Shown here piece by piece: positions 27,905-37,710 of a stretch of DNA of 64,000 nucleotides (position 1 is the stretch's first letter; each line of letters starts with the position of its first letter). The position numbers and the translations under genes are program-made. Under the pieces are notes generated by a model, which was not told where the DNA came from, did not search any database, and saw nothing but the letters and a program-made list of their open reading frames with translations. The stretch lies in the NCBI GenBank assembly GCA_016865035.1, contig CP018227.1, forward strand, positions 1,892,001 through 1,956,000, given 5' to 3'. The DNA is from Kordiimonadales bacterium IMCC3096 (GTDB lineage: Bacteria; Pseudomonadota; Alphaproteobacteria; Minwuiales; Minwuiaceae).

Positions 27905-30211
27905 TCAGCGCCGCTTCTTGGGCTTGCCGCGCTTCTGGCCCGGGGGTGGCCGATGCGGCTTCAGGTTGCCGCGACCAGGCCCCTTCAGGCTGCCCTTGCC
28001 ACCACCGCCGCTGGCGCTGTCCCCCTTCGGATCGATGATCTCGAACGCGAGACCGCCGGTGACGGGCGAGGCCTCCTTCAGGCGCACGGTGACGCGCTCA
28101 CCCAACTGCCAGACCTTGCCTGTGCGGCGTCCGACGAGCTGCATCGCCGCCTCGTCGAAGTCGAAGAAGTCACTGCTGAGGCTGCGCATGGGGATGATGC
28201 CGGATGCTCCGGTCTCGGCCAGGGCCACGAACATGCCGAAACGGGTGATGCCGCTGATCCGGGCCGCGAACTGTCCCCCCACCTGGTCCTGCAGGAAGAT
28301 GGCGGTGAAGCGGTCCAGCGCATCACGTTCCGCCAGCATCGCCCGGCGCTCGAACGTGGACGTCTGCTCCGCCAGCCGCTGCACCGTATCCGGATCGGTG
28401 TCGCCCAGCCCGCCCGCGCCTGCGCCCATGGCATCGATCAGCGCGCGGTGCACCAGCAGGTCGGCATAGCGCCGGATGGGGGAGGTGAAATGGGCGTAGC
28501 GGCGCAGGGCCAGGCCGAAATGGCCCTGGTTGTCCGTGTCGTAATAGGCGGCGGTCTGGGCGCGCAGCACCGCCTCGCTGACCATGGGTGCGGTTTCCCG
28601 GCCCGCAACCTTCGACAGGGCGCGGTTGAACATGGCGGGCTTCACCACATCGCCGGCATTGAACGACAGCCCCAGCGTGCCGAGGAAGTCCTTCAGGCCG
28701 CGCAGCCGCTCCGGATCAGGGGGTTCGTGGACGCGATAGACGCAGGGCTTGCCGCGCCGCTCCAGCGTTTCCGCCGCGCAGACATTGGCCAGCACCATGA
28801 ACTCCTCGACCACCCGGTGCGCATCCAGCCGTTCCTGCGGCACGATCCCGGCGATGTAGCCGTCGTCGCCCAGCAGCACCTTGCGCTCCGGCAGGTCGAG
28901 CTCCAGCGGTCCCCGACGCCGCCGCGCCTGGTCCAGCAGTGCCCATGCCGCGAACAGCGGTTTCAGCACCGGGTCCAGCAGGCCGTCCAGCTCCGGGCGC
29001 GGGTCACCGTCGATGGCCGCCTGCGCATCGGCATAGGCGATGTTGGCGGCGGAGCGCATCATGGCGCGGAAGAAGCGGTGGCGGCGTTTCCGGCCCGTGG
29101 CGTCGATCACCATCTCCACCGCCATCACCGGACGGTCTTCCCCCGGCATCAGGGAGCAGAGGTCGGCCGACAGCCGCTCCGGCAGCATCGGCGCGACCCG
29201 ATCGGGGAAATAGACGGAGACGCCGCGCGCCTGTGCATCGCGGTCGATCGCACTCTCGGGACGCACGTACCAGGCGACATCGGCAATGGCGACGGTCAGG
29301 CGATAGCCGCCGGGATTGTCCGGGTCGTCGTCGGCGACCGCGTGGATCGCATCATCATGGTCGCGGGCGTCAGGCGGGTCGATGGTGACCAGCGGGGTCT
29401 CCCGCAGGTCCGTCCGCTTGCCAAGGTCGGTGACCGGCATGGCCTCCGCCGCCGCACCCAGCGCCTCGGGCGAGAACTCGCGCGGGATCTCGTGGGTCTG
29501 CAGCGCCAGCAGCGAAATGGCGCGTGGGTCGTCGAAGCTGCCGACAACCTCCACCACCTTTCCGAGCCGGGGACCGAGCGCGCGTCCGGGCAGCGTTTCG
29601 ACCATCACCAGATCACCACTGGTGGCGCCGCCGTCATTGCCCGGCTCGATGATCATTTCCTGGCGCAGCTTCCGGTCGGTCGGCTGGACCCGCCCGCCCC
29701 GTCCCGGCGGCATGGCCTGCTGGAACACGCCGAAGATCTTCCGTGCGGTGACCTCCAGCCGATGCAGCACCCGCGCCTGGTAGATCTGACCGTCACGACC
29801 CAGCCTGGCGAGGAACTGGTCGCCGGGCTTTGCCGCCGGTCCGCGCACCGTCTTCTCCACCAGTTCGATCCGTGGCGGCGGCGCATCGGATTCCCACTTC
29901 AGCGGGCGGCACAGCAGGTCGCCGTCGTCATCGACTTCCGTGACCTCGATGACGCCGACCGGGGGCAGTCGCTGCTGCCTGCCGCCGGACTCCCGCCGCT
30001 CCCGCGGGGGATGGTCCTTGCGGCCCGGCAGACCCTCCGCATCGCGGTCGGCGGTGATCTCCTTCAGCAGCCGTTTCAGCCAGATCCGGTCCTGGCCCTT
30101 GATGCCGAAGGCCTTGCCGACCTCGCGCTTGCCTGCCCTGCCGCCGGATTCGTCGATGAAACGCCGGATTTCCTGCTTCGAGGGCAGATGCGGGGGAACG
30201 GACTTTACCAT
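27905..30211 (-). CDS. rnr: Ribonuclease R
   Basis: A 768-residue 3'-5' exoribonuclease that degrades structured RNA. Domain order: N-terminal helix-turn-helix (10-75), cold-shock domains, RNB catalytic domain (about 270-600, with the metal-binding TIDPPDARDHDDAIH aspartates), and a C-terminal S1 domain (about 640-720) with a basic tail. It follows topA by 31 nt on the same strand; dprA-topA-rnr is a common alphaproteobacterial order. The ATG at 30211 begins MVKSVPPHLPSKQEIRRFI. Confidence 0.95.
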   Translation of the reverse strand: MVKSVPPHLPSKQEIRRFIDESGGRAGKREVGKAFGIKGQDRIWLKRLLKEITADRDAEGLPGRKDHPPRERRESGGRQQRLPPVGVIEVTEVDDDGDLLCRPLKWESDAPPPRIELVEKTVRGPAAKPGDQFLARLGRDGQIYQARVLHRLEVTARKIFGVFQQAMPPGRGGRVQPTDRKLRQEMIIEPGNDGGATSGDLVMVETLPGRALGPRLGKVVEVVGSFDDPRAISLLALQTHEIPREFSPEALGAAAEAMPVTDLGKRTDLRETPLVTIDPPDARDHDDAIHAVADDDPDNPGGYRLTVAIADVAWYVRPESAIDRDAQARGVSVYFPDRVAPMLPERLSADLCSLMPGEDRPVMAVEMVIDATGRKRRHRFFRAMMRSAANIAYADAQAAIDGDPRPELDGLLDPVLKPLFAAWALLDQARRRRGPLELDLPERKVLLGDDGYIAGIVPQERLDAHRVVEEFMVLANVCAAETLERRGKPCVYRVHEPPDPERLRGLKDFLGTLGLSFNAGDVVKPAMFNRALSKVAGRETAPMVSEAVLRAQTAAYYDTDNQGHFGLALRRYAHFTSPIRRYADLLVHRALIDAMGAGAGGLGDTDPDTVQRLAEQTSTFERRAMLAERDALDRFTAIFLQDQVGGQFAARISGITRFGMFVALAETGASGIIPMRSLSSDFFDFDEAAMQLVGRRTGKVWQLGERVTVRLKEASPVTGGLAFEIIDPKGDSASGGGGKGSLKGPGRGNLKPHRPPPGQKRGKPKKRR

Positions 30212-30242
30212 GGGTTCCCATGGCCAGCGGCCTGAGGAGAAA

Positions 30243-32861
30243 TCACGAGTCTCCTTCCGCCTTCTTCTTCGGCGCGGCCTTCTTCCTTGCCGGTGCCTTC
30301 TTCGCGGCAGGCTTCTTCGCCGCCGGCTTCTTCTTCGCCGGGGCCTTCTTGCCGGACTTCGCGGCGCGTTCGGCGATCAGCTGCACGGCCTGATCCATGG
30401 TGATCTCGGTCGGTTCGATCCCCTTGGTGATCGTCGCATTGATCTTGCCGTGCTTGACGTAGGGGCCATAGCGCCCGTCCAGCACCTGGACCTCGCCACC
30501 GCCGTCCGGGTGCTCGCCCAGCACCTTCAGCGGCTTTGCCGCGGTGCGCCCGCCCCGGTTCTTCGCTTCCGCCAGCACCGTCACCGCCCGGTTCAGACCG
30601 ACCTCCAGCGCCTCGCGCCAGTCGCTGAGCCGACCGTACTTCTTCTCGTGCTCCACATAGGGGCCATAGCGTCCCAGTCCGGCATTGATCGGGTTGCCGG
30701 TCTCCGGATGCTTGCCGACCTCGCGGGGCAGGGAGATCAGCTGGATCGCCAGCGGCAGGTCGACCGCATCCGGCTCCAGTCCCTTCGGCAGGGAAACACG
30801 TTTCGGCTTCTGCCCCTTCTCCACCGGCTCGCCCAGTTGCAGGTAGGGACCGTAGGGACCGTGCTTCAGCCAGATCATCTCCCCCGTCGCCGGGTCGATG
30901 CCCATCTCCCGGTCCTCACCGGCCTGCGCCTCGACATCCGACGGGTCGCCGCCGAGCTTGCGGGTGAACTTGCAGTCGGGATAGTTGGAGCAGCCGAGGA
31001 ACGCGCCGAACTTGCCCAGCCGCAGGCTGAGCTCGCCGATGGCACATTTCGGGCAGGTGCGCGGATTGCTGCCGTCTTCCTTCGGCGGGAACAGCGACGG
31101 CGCCAGGAATTCGTTCAGGGCGTCCAGAACCTCGCCGATGCGCAGGTCCTTGGTCTCCTCGACCGCGGCGTGGAAATTGGTCCAGAACCGGCGCAGCACT
31201 TCCTTCCAGTCGATCTTGGCGGCGGAAATGTCGTCCAGTTCCTCCTCCAGCGTCGCCGTGAAGTCGAACTGCACGTAGCGCTCGAAGAAATTGATCAGGA
31301 ACGCCGTCACCAGCCGACCCTTGTCGTCGGGAATGAAGCGTTTCTTGTCCAGCCGGACATAGTCGCGTTCCTGCAGCACCGACAGGATGGAGGCATAGGT
31401 GGACGGGCGGCCGATGCCCAGTTCCTCCAGCTTCTTCACCAGGCTGGCCTCGGAGAATCGCGGCGGTGGCTCGGTGAAGTGCTGCTTCGGCTCGATCTTC
31501 TCCCGGTCCAGCGGCTGGCCTTCCGTCATCTTCGGCAGACGGCTCTCATCATCATCGTCGGACCGGTCGTCCTGGCCTTCCTCGTAGAGTTTCAGGAAGC
31601 CGGGGAATTCGACCACCGTGCCATTGGCGCGGAACGTCAGTCCGTTCTCCGCCGTGATGTCCACGCCGGTCTGGGCCAGACGGGCATTTTCCATCTGGCT
31701 GGCGACCGTGCGCTTCCAGATCAGGTCGTAGAGCCGGTGCTGCTCCGCCGAGAGCACGCGTTTCATCTCGTCGGGGGTGCGGCTGATATCGGTCGGGCGA
31801 ATGGCCTCATGCGCTTCCTGCGCGTTCTTGGCCTTGGTCGACCATTCGCGGGGCCTGCCGGGCAGGAAGGCATTGCCGAAGGTCGACTGCACCGTGTCGC
31901 GGATCGCGCTCACCGCCTCTGCCGCAAGCTGCACGCCGTCGGTCCGCATGTAGGTGATCAGGCCAACCGTCTCGCCGCCGATGTCCGCGCCTTCGTAGAG
32001 GCGCTGGGCCACCTGCATGGTCTGCTTGGCGCTGAATCCCAGCTTCCGGGCGGCTTCCTGCTGCAGGGTCGAGGTGATGAAGGGCGGCTGCGGGCGGCGC
32101 TGGGTCTGACGCGTCTCGATCCCGGCAACACTGAAACTGCCCTGCGCGGCGCGCGCGGCCAGTTCGGTCGCCTGGCTCTCGTTGGCGATATCGAACTTGT
32201 CCAGCTTCCTGCCGTCGATCTGGGTCAGGCGGGCACTGACTTCCTCGCCGTCCGCAGTGCGGAACACGGCGCGGATGGACCAGTATTCGCGCGGCACGAA
32301 CTTCTCGATCTCCAGCTCGCGCTCGACGATCAGGCGCAGGGCAACCGACTGCACGCGACCGGCGGAACGGGCACCGGGCAGCTTGCGCCAGAGCACGGGG
32401 CTGAGCGTGAAACCCACCAGATAGTCCAGGGCGCGGCGGGCCTGCTGCGCATTCACCAGATCCATGTCGATGTCGCGCGGCTGCTTCATCGCGGCCAGGA
32501 TGGCGCGCTTGGTGATCTCGTTGAACACCACCCGCTCGACACCCACGTCCTTCTTCACCGCGCGCTTGGCCCGCAGGGCCTCCAGCACGTGCCAGGAAAT
32601 GGCCTCGCCCTCGCGGTCCGGGTCCGTGGCCAGGATCAGGCGATCCGCACCCTTCATGGCATCCGCGATGGCCTTAAGGTGCTTGGCGGACTTCGGGTCC
32701 GCCTGATAGGTCATGGCGAAATCCTCATCCGGCAGCACCGACCCGTCCTTCGACGGCAGGTCACGCACATGGCCGAACGAAGCCAGGACGGTATAGCCCG
32801 GGCCAAGATACTTACCGATGGTTTTCGCCTTGGCAGGCGACTCGACGACGACGACGTCCAT
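30243..32861 (-). CDS. topA: DNA topoisomerase I
   Basis: An 872-residue type IA topoisomerase that relaxes negative supercoils. The Toprim domain starts the protein (MDVVVVESPAKAKTIGKYLG). The acidic triad region is LATDPDREGEAISWH, and the active-site tyrosine lies in GLITYMRTDG. One four-cysteine zinc finger (CPKC...GCSNYPDCKF) is followed by several GRYGPYV-type repeats and a Lys/Ala-rich tail (about 35 residues), as in other alphaproteobacteria. The start is ATG 32861; 22 in-frame upstream residues are not conserved. Confidence 0.97.
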   Translation of the reverse strand: MDVVVVESPAKAKTIGKYLGPGYTVLASFGHVRDLPSKDGSVLPDEDFAMTYQADPKSAKHLKAIADAMKGADRLILATDPDREGEAISWHVLEALRAKRAVKKDVGVERVVFNEITKRAILAAMKQPRDIDMDLVNAQQARRALDYLVGFTLSPVLWRKLPGARSAGRVQSVALRLIVERELEIEKFVPREYWSIRAVFRTADGEEVSARLTQIDGRKLDKFDIANESQATELAARAAQGSFSVAGIETRQTQRRPQPPFITSTLQQEAARKLGFSAKQTMQVAQRLYEGADIGGETVGLITYMRTDGVQLAAEAVSAIRDTVQSTFGNAFLPGRPREWSTKAKNAQEAHEAIRPTDISRTPDEMKRVLSAEQHRLYDLIWKRTVASQMENARLAQTGVDITAENGLTFRANGTVVEFPGFLKLYEEGQDDRSDDDDESRLPKMTEGQPLDREKIEPKQHFTEPPPRFSEASLVKKLEELGIGRPSTYASILSVLQERDYVRLDKKRFIPDDKGRLVTAFLINFFERYVQFDFTATLEEELDDISAAKIDWKEVLRRFWTNFHAAVEETKDLRIGEVLDALNEFLAPSLFPPKEDGSNPRTCPKCAIGELSLRLGKFGAFLGCSNYPDCKFTRKLGGDPSDVEAQAGEDREMGIDPATGEMIWLKHGPYGPYLQLGEPVEKGQKPKRVSLPKGLEPDAVDLPLAIQLISLPREVGKHPETGNPINAGLGRYGPYVEHEKKYGRLSDWREALEVGLNRAVTVLAEAKNRGGRTAAKPLKVLGEHPDGGGEVQVLDGRYGPYVKHGKINATITKGIEPTEITMDQAVQLIAERAAKSGKKAPAKKKPAAKKPAAKKAPARKKAAPKKKAEGDS

Positions 32862-33004
32862 GGAACCTCTGCTTGGCTTCGGGTGACGCGCAATGCCTGT
32901 CACCCCGGGCGGCTGGAACATGGGCAAAGCGTTTCAGCCTGTCAACGGGGCCGCGGTCACGGGATCGGGTCCGTCCCGCTCCTGACGTGACTCATGACGA
33001 CCAC

Positions 33005-34189
33005 TTACAGAACCAGGGAGAACCTGTTTCCCGCATGCCGGGTGACCCGTCCGGCGATCTCCAACTCCAGCATGGCGGCATGGAAGACGGGGGCCGCGAT
33101 GTCAGCCGCGCGCATCAGGTGATCCGCAGGCGACGGCTCCGCGGACAGGGCGGCCAGCAGGCTGTCGCGGGCATGATCCATCCCGTCTGACACATCGTCG
33201 GCCCCGGCGATCCCGTCTGTCGCGTCGCCATGGGGGGCGAAGCGGAGGGACGGCCCCTCCGGCATGCCCGGGGCGCGTGCGCCCGAGAGGCTGTGCGCAG
33301 TGAGCAGTGGCTCGATGATGTCATCCGCCGTCTCGACCAGGGTCGCCCCCTCCCGCAGCAGCCGGTTGGCACCACGGGCGCGGGGGTCGAGGGGAAATCC
33401 GGGAACCGCGAACACTTCCCGACCCTGCTCCCCCGCCAGCCGGGCCGTGATCAGGGTGCCGGAGCGCACCTGCGCCTCGATCACCAGAACGCCGAGCGAA
33501 AGGCCGGAGATGATCCGGTTGCGCCGGGGAAAATGCCGCGCCATCGGCTCCGCGCCCAGCGGTGCCTCCGCGATGACCAGACCCTGCTGCCCGATGGCGG
33601 CCTGGAGCTCGCGATTCTCCGGCGGGTAGAAGATGTCGATCCCGCCCGCGACGACCGCGACGGTTCCGGTGGCCAGACTGGCGCGATGCGCCTCCCCGTC
33701 GATGCCGCGGGCCAGTCCCGAGACGACCGCGATCCCGGCGTCCCCCACTGCCGCGACGATCTGGCGGCAGATTGTCCTTCCGTTGGCGGAGGCATTGCGG
33801 GCGCCGACCACGCCCAGCATCGGTCGCGCCAGAAGTTCCCGCCTGCCGACCGTGGCCAGCACCGGTGGCGCCTGGCTGATGGCGGCAAGGGGGGCGGGAT
33901 AGTCCGGATCGCCGATGATCAGGAAACTGCCGCCCAGCCGCCGCAATGCCTGCCATTCCCGCTCCGCATCGGCTGCGGGCGCGATCCGCAGCTTTCGCCG
34001 GCCCGCCCGTGCCGCGATCTCCGGCAGGGCCTCCAGCGCCCGGATCGCGGACCCGTAGCGGGCCAGCAGGCCATGGAAGGTGGCGGGGCCGATGTTCTCG
34101 CTGCGGATCAGCCGCAGCCGCGCCAGCCGCTCCGCCTCCGGCAACGCGGTGGCCTCGTCCCCTGGTTGCATGTCAGGTGCCGTGCTCAT
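33005..34189 (-). CDS. dprA: DNA-processing protein DprA
   Basis: A 394-residue cytoplasmic protein that loads RecA on incoming single-stranded DNA during transformation. An N-terminal helix-hairpin region (20-75) precedes the Rossmann-like core: LGVVGARNASANGRTICRQI, SGLARGIDGEAHRASL, and RRNRIISGLS. The C-terminal 65 residues form the winged-helix DML1-like domain. Length is typical. It is first in the dprA-topA-rnr series. Confidence 0.95.
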   Translation of the reverse strand: MSTAPDMQPGDEATALPEAERLARLRLIRSENIGPATFHGLLARYGSAIRALEALPEIAARAGRRKLRIAPAADAEREWQALRRLGGSFLIIGDPDYPAPLAAISQAPPVLATVGRRELLARPMLGVVGARNASANGRTICRQIVAAVGDAGIAVVSGLARGIDGEAHRASLATGTVAVVAGGIDIFYPPENRELQAAIGQQGLVIAEAPLGAEPMARHFPRRNRIISGLSLGVLVIEAQVRSGTLITARLAGEQGREVFAVPGFPLDPRARGANRLLREGATLVETADDIIEPLLTAHSLSGARAPGMPEGPSLRFAPHGDATDGIAGADDVSDGMDHARDSLLAALSAEPSPADHLMRAADIAAPVFHAAMLELEIAGRVTRHAGNRFSLVL

Positions 34190-34597
34190 CCTGTGATCCT
34201 GCCAGACGCCCCGGGCCGGTGCCAGCCCCCCTGTCGGCCTGCGGTGCCGAAACCGGCTCCTCCGCCCTGATATTGCCTCTTCTGTTTCACACCGATGCCA
34301 CGGTCAATCGGCGACCATGGGGACATGGAGAAGCCGCATCAGATCGAACAGCGAATGATCGCGACCCGGGACCTTGCAACGGTTACGGGTGCCGAAGCCC
34401 GTCGTGCGCCGCATCAGGCAGGCCGATCCGGTGGAAAGGCCGCCGATGACCATCGGTCACAGATCGGCCACAGCCGCGACGCTGACCGGTCACGTGCGGC
34501 CCCCCAGATCAATGGACAGCGACGGGCAGTCGATCTGCCCCCCGGCCGGCAGACGAACGGGACTGGTTCGGACGCAGGTCTCTTGGAAGGACACGAC
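34190..34597. other. 408-bp intergenic region without a supported gene
   Basis: It lies between the divergent dprA and the gene at 34598. An in-frame extension of the downstream gene reaches 34295, but its translation is low-complexity, Arg/Gln/Ala-rich and has no conserved pattern, so I treat it as non-coding. Promoters for both flanking genes must lie here; no convincing box stands out. Confidence 0.5.
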
Positions 34598-35347
34598 ATG
34601 TACTTCACAGCTTTGCAGGATCATCCCCTGGGCCAGTTCGGTGTCTCGGTCGGGGGTGCGACCTACAGCCCCGTAACCACCCGCCGGGCGCTGCAGGAAC
34701 TCGACTATGACCCCTATCATGCGACCCGTGCCGGCTTGCGGATACCGCGCCGCTTTGCGGACGCCCTGCCGACAGACATTTCCCGCAGCCGCCGCATGAC
34801 CGAACGGCAGCAGGCCTTCGTGACCATCATGCTGCCCATCGTGCTGCGCGCCAACGAGATCGTCTGTGTGCTTGACGCGGTGGCCCGGGCACAGGCTGGC
34901 GTGGAGGCGCCCGCCGTGCCGTCGGATCTGCCCCCGTCGCTGCTGATCGGACTGGCCGCAGCCGTGACCGACTGGGGCAGCGACCTCGCGGGCGGCAGGG
35001 CGAGCAATCCCTATCCGGAGACGCTGACCGTGCCCTATGGCCTGGGTCTGGATGCGGTCCGCGCCGCAGGCGGGATCAGCCGGGCGCGGCACAACAGCCT
35101 GCTGGAGGCGACGCTGGACATCATTCACGGCCTCGACTCCCTGGTCACGGATCCCGCATTCCGGCGGGAACAGGTGCGCCAGCATGACAGCAAGCGGCCC
35201 GACGGCTATCGCCTGGCCCTGCTGATGTCCGATACCGGCCCGTGCGACCGGATTCTGGCCAGTGACGTGCTCTATGCCATCGAAGGCGCGGCCCTGACCC
35301 TGCTGGACCGGTCCCGGCTGACGCCGCCGACTGCGATAATCCACTGA
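34598..35347 (+). CDS. Hypothetical protein
   Basis: A 249-residue predicted cytoplasmic protein without a signal peptide or membrane segment. I do not recognise a family with confidence. Residues about 65-85 (TERQQAFVTIMLPIVLRANE) recall the short segment before the glucosaminidase domain of Bax-like proteins (F...LP..L.AN), but no catalytic glucosaminidase domain follows. The C-terminal half (TLDIIHGLDSLVTDPAFRRE, LASDVLYAIEGAALTLLDRS) is helical. The ATG at 34598 follows GGAAGG. It stands alone between dprA and an acyl-CoA gene pair. Confidence 0.6.
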   Translation: MYFTALQDHPLGQFGVSVGGATYSPVTTRRALQELDYDPYHATRAGLRIPRRFADALPTDISRSRRMTERQQAFVTIMLPIVLRANEIVCVLDAVARAQAGVEAPAVPSDLPPSLLIGLAAAVTDWGSDLAGGRASNPYPETLTVPYGLGLDAVRAAGGISRARHNSLLEATLDIIHGLDSLVTDPAFRREQVRQHDSKRPDGYRLALLMSDTGPCDRILASDVLYAIEGAALTLLDRSRLTPPTAIIH

Positions 35348-35478
35348 CCCGGTCAGGCCCCAGAGGCCCCTGACCGTCAACAGGTTCGTTGTGCCGCACC
35401 GGCTGGTCCCACCGTCGGCGTGCCAACGGACCAGATGATGCTGTCGCCCCCTCCTTTCCCAGACGGCATCCATCTGGC

Positions 35479-35517
35479 GGGGAAGCCCGGGTCCCCCCGA
35501 CCGAACCGGGCTTCCCC
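35479..35517. terminator. Strong hairpin downstream of the hypothetical gene, possible terminator
   Basis: A 12-bp perfect inverted repeat (GGGGAAGCCCGG / CCGGGCTTCCCC) with a 15-nt loop, followed only by TACCCTTTCCC, a weak U-rich tail. A smaller hairpin (CTGCCTG/CAGGCAG) follows at about 35535-35557. Nothing else is evident in 35348-35632 apart from the GGGGAGGG site of the next gene. Confidence 0.45.
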
Positions 35518-35632
35518 TACCCTTTCCCTGCATTCTGCCTGTCGGATGGGCAGGCAGCCCTAATGCACTTGTCTCAATTCGACTTCCCCGGCATAAGAAT
35601 GCGCAGAGCTTCAGGGTCGGGGAGGGCCGGAC

Positions 35633-36457
35633 GTGGACTACGAGCAGATTCTCTACGAGGTGTCGGACGGTGTCGCCACGATCACCATGAACCGTCCGGA
35701 CCGGATGAACGCCATGACCCTGCAGATGGGCGGGGAGATCCGGCATGCCATGCAGGCCGCCTCCGATGACGCTGCGGTGCGGGCCATCGTGCTGACAGGC
35801 GCCGGTCGCGGCTTCTGCGCCGGTGCCGATGCGGCACGGCTGTCCAACACGGCCAGCGGCGGCAAGGAGCAGGAACCGCTGCCCAACCACGGCGCGATCG
35901 CGGGCGGGCTGGACCTGCCGGAGGGGTTTCACGCCAAATATGCCTATCTCACCACGGTGCCGAAGCCGCTGATTGCCGCCATGAATGGCGCAGCCGTCGG
36001 GGTCGGGCTGGTTCTGGCGCTGTTCTGTGACGTGCGCATCGCGGCGACCGAGGCCAAGATGGGCACGGCCTTCGCCAAGCGCGGCATGGTGGCGGAATAT
36101 GGTCTGGCCTGGCTGCTGCCGCGCCTGATCGGACCGTCGCGCGCTCTCGACCTGCTCTATTCGGCACGGATCATCCAGGGTGACGAGGCGCAGCGCATGG
36201 GACTGGTGGACCGGACCGTGCCCGCCGCCGACGTGCTGCAGACCGTACAGGATTATGCGCGCGACATTGCGGCCAACGTCTCGCCGCGCTCCACCCGCAT
36301 CATGAAGGATCTGGTGCTGCGGGCGATGGAGCAGTCCATGGATGCCGCGCAGGACCAGGCCGCCGAGGAACTGGCGGCTGCCCTGAAGTCGGAGGATTTC
36401 CGGGAAGGCATCGCCGCCTGGCAGGAAAAGCGGGCACCCGCCTTCACGGGCCGCTGA
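35633..36457 (+). CDS. Enoyl-CoA hydratase/isomerase family protein
   Basis: A 274-residue crotonase-fold enzyme. Oxyanion-hole sequences are TGAGRGFCAGADAARL (about 60-75) and AAMNGAAVGVGLVLALFCD (about 115-135). The likely catalytic Glu is in GMVAEYGLAWLLPRLIG. It probably hydrates an enoyl-CoA in fatty or aromatic acid breakdown; the substrate is unknown. The start is GTG at 35633 preceded by GGGGAGGG. It is followed 15 nt later by an acyl-CoA dehydrogenase, a functional pair. Confidence 0.93.
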   Translation: MDYEQILYEVSDGVATITMNRPDRMNAMTLQMGGEIRHAMQAASDDAAVRAIVLTGAGRGFCAGADAARLSNTASGGKEQEPLPNHGAIAGGLDLPEGFHAKYAYLTTVPKPLIAAMNGAAVGVGLVLALFCDVRIAATEAKMGTAFAKRGMVAEYGLAWLLPRLIGPSRALDLLYSARIIQGDEAQRMGLVDRTVPAADVLQTVQDYARDIAANVSPRSTRIMKDLVLRAMEQSMDAAQDQAAEELAAALKSEDFREGIAAWQEKRAPAFTGR

Positions 36458-36472
36458 CGGGAGGATTGGGAC

Positions 36473-37669
36473 ATGGAACTCGCACTGAGTGCCGATGAAC
36501 AGGCCTTCCAGACGGAAGTCCGTGATTTCCTGAAGGCCGAGCTGCCTGCCGACATTGCCGACAGGGTGAAGCGGGGCCTGCCTGTGGGGCGGCAGGACAT
36601 GCTGCGCTGGCATGAACCGCTGCGGGCGCGGGGCTGGCTGGCGGCAAGCTGGCCGAAATCCGCCGGGGGTCCGGGCTGGACCATCATGCAGCGCCATATC
36701 TTCGACATGGAATGCCGTCTGGCCCATGCGCCGCCGCTGATCGCCTTCAACTTCAACATGATCGGCCCGGCACTGATTGCCTTCGGGCGACCGGAGCAGA
36801 AGGAACATTACCTGCCGAAGATCCTCTCCGACGAGCACTGGTGGTGCCAGGGCTATTCGGAGCCGGGGGCAGGTTCCGACCTCGCCGGGGTCCAGACGCG
36901 GGCGGTGCGCGACGGCGACCATTATGTCGTCAACGGCTCCAAGATCTGGACCAGCGCGGCGGAGGAGGCCAACCACATCTTCTGCCTGGTGCGTACCGAC
37001 CCGACCGCCAAGAAGCAGGAGGGGATCACCTTCCTGCTGATCGAGATGGATACGCCGGGGCTGGAGGTCCGGCCGCTGATCGCGCTGAACGGGCGGCGGC
37101 TGTGGAACACGGTGCATTTCGATGATGTCCGCGTGCCGGTAGAGAACGTGCTGGGGCGTGAGAACGAAGGCTGGACCGTGGCCAAGAAGCTGCTGGGGGA
37201 TGAGCGGCTGTTCGTCTCCCGCGTCTCGGAGAACGCCCGCGTCCTCAGTATCGTCAAGGAAGTCGCGGCCACGGAAAGCGCCGATGGCGCGCCGCTGATC
37301 CGTGACCCGGACTTCGCCATGAAGATCGCGGACCTGGAGGCACGGCTGAACGCGCTGGAGATGACCAGCCTGCGCATCCTGTCCCGCGCCACGGAAGGCG
37401 GGCGCATCGGCGCCGAGCCGTCGATGACCAAGCTGCTGGGCAGCCACATGGTGCAGGACCTGGACGTGGTGCTGTACCAGGCCATCGGTTACTACGGCGC
37501 GCCGGACCATTCCGACTTCCTGTTCCGGGGCGGCAACCAGCTGCCCGTGGGTCCGGACCACGCGGTCGGCATCACGTCGGGCCAGTTGCACCATCGCGGC
37601 TATACCATCGCCGGCGGCACGTCGGAGGTGCAGCGCGGCATTCTTGCCAAGGCGGTTCTGGGTCTCTGA
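36473..37669 (+). CDS. Acyl-CoA dehydrogenase
   Basis: A 398-residue FAD flavoprotein of normal length. The N-terminal helical domain (ALSADEQAFQTEVRDFLKAE) precedes the family signature GYSEPGAGSDLAGVQTRA near 125, the beta domain, and the C-terminal helical domain ending GGTSEVQRGILAKAVLGL. It oxidises an acyl-CoA to the 2-enoyl-CoA that the upstream hydratase would take. The absent Glu near the end of the C-terminal domain places it among FadE-like variants of uncertain substrate. Confidence 0.93.
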   Translation: MELALSADEQAFQTEVRDFLKAELPADIADRVKRGLPVGRQDMLRWHEPLRARGWLAASWPKSAGGPGWTIMQRHIFDMECRLAHAPPLIAFNFNMIGPALIAFGRPEQKEHYLPKILSDEHWWCQGYSEPGAGSDLAGVQTRAVRDGDHYVVNGSKIWTSAAEEANHIFCLVRTDPTAKKQEGITFLLIEMDTPGLEVRPLIALNGRRLWNTVHFDDVRVPVENVLGRENEGWTVAKKLLGDERLFVSRVSENARVLSIVKEVAATESADGAPLIRDPDFAMKIADLEARLNALEMTSLRILSRATEGGRIGAEPSMTKLLGSHMVQDLDVVLYQAIGYYGAPDHSDFLFRGGNQLPVGPDHAVGITSGQLHHRGYTIAGGTSEVQRGILAKAVLGL

Positions 37670-37710
37670 TACTCCCGCGCGGAACGAACAGCCCCGGGGA
37701 GACTGCGCGC

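Noticed and set aside
29940-32990. A 1016-codon open frame antisense to topA and rnr
   Set aside because: The opposite strand encodes unmistakable topoisomerase I and RNase R. Long antisense frames are common in high-GC genes; similar ones at 8-1138, 6477-8474, 8225-10324 and 34490-37717 were dismissed for the same reason.
34295-34597. N-terminal extension of the hypothetical protein
   Set aside because: The extension is low-complexity and without a ribosome site; ATG 34598 follows GGAAGG.
35633-37669. DMSP demethylation genes (DmdC/DmdD) in the hydratase-dehydrogenase pair
   Set aside because: The dehydrogenase has 398 residues, whereas DmdC is about 590; nothing ties the pair to methylmercaptopropionate.
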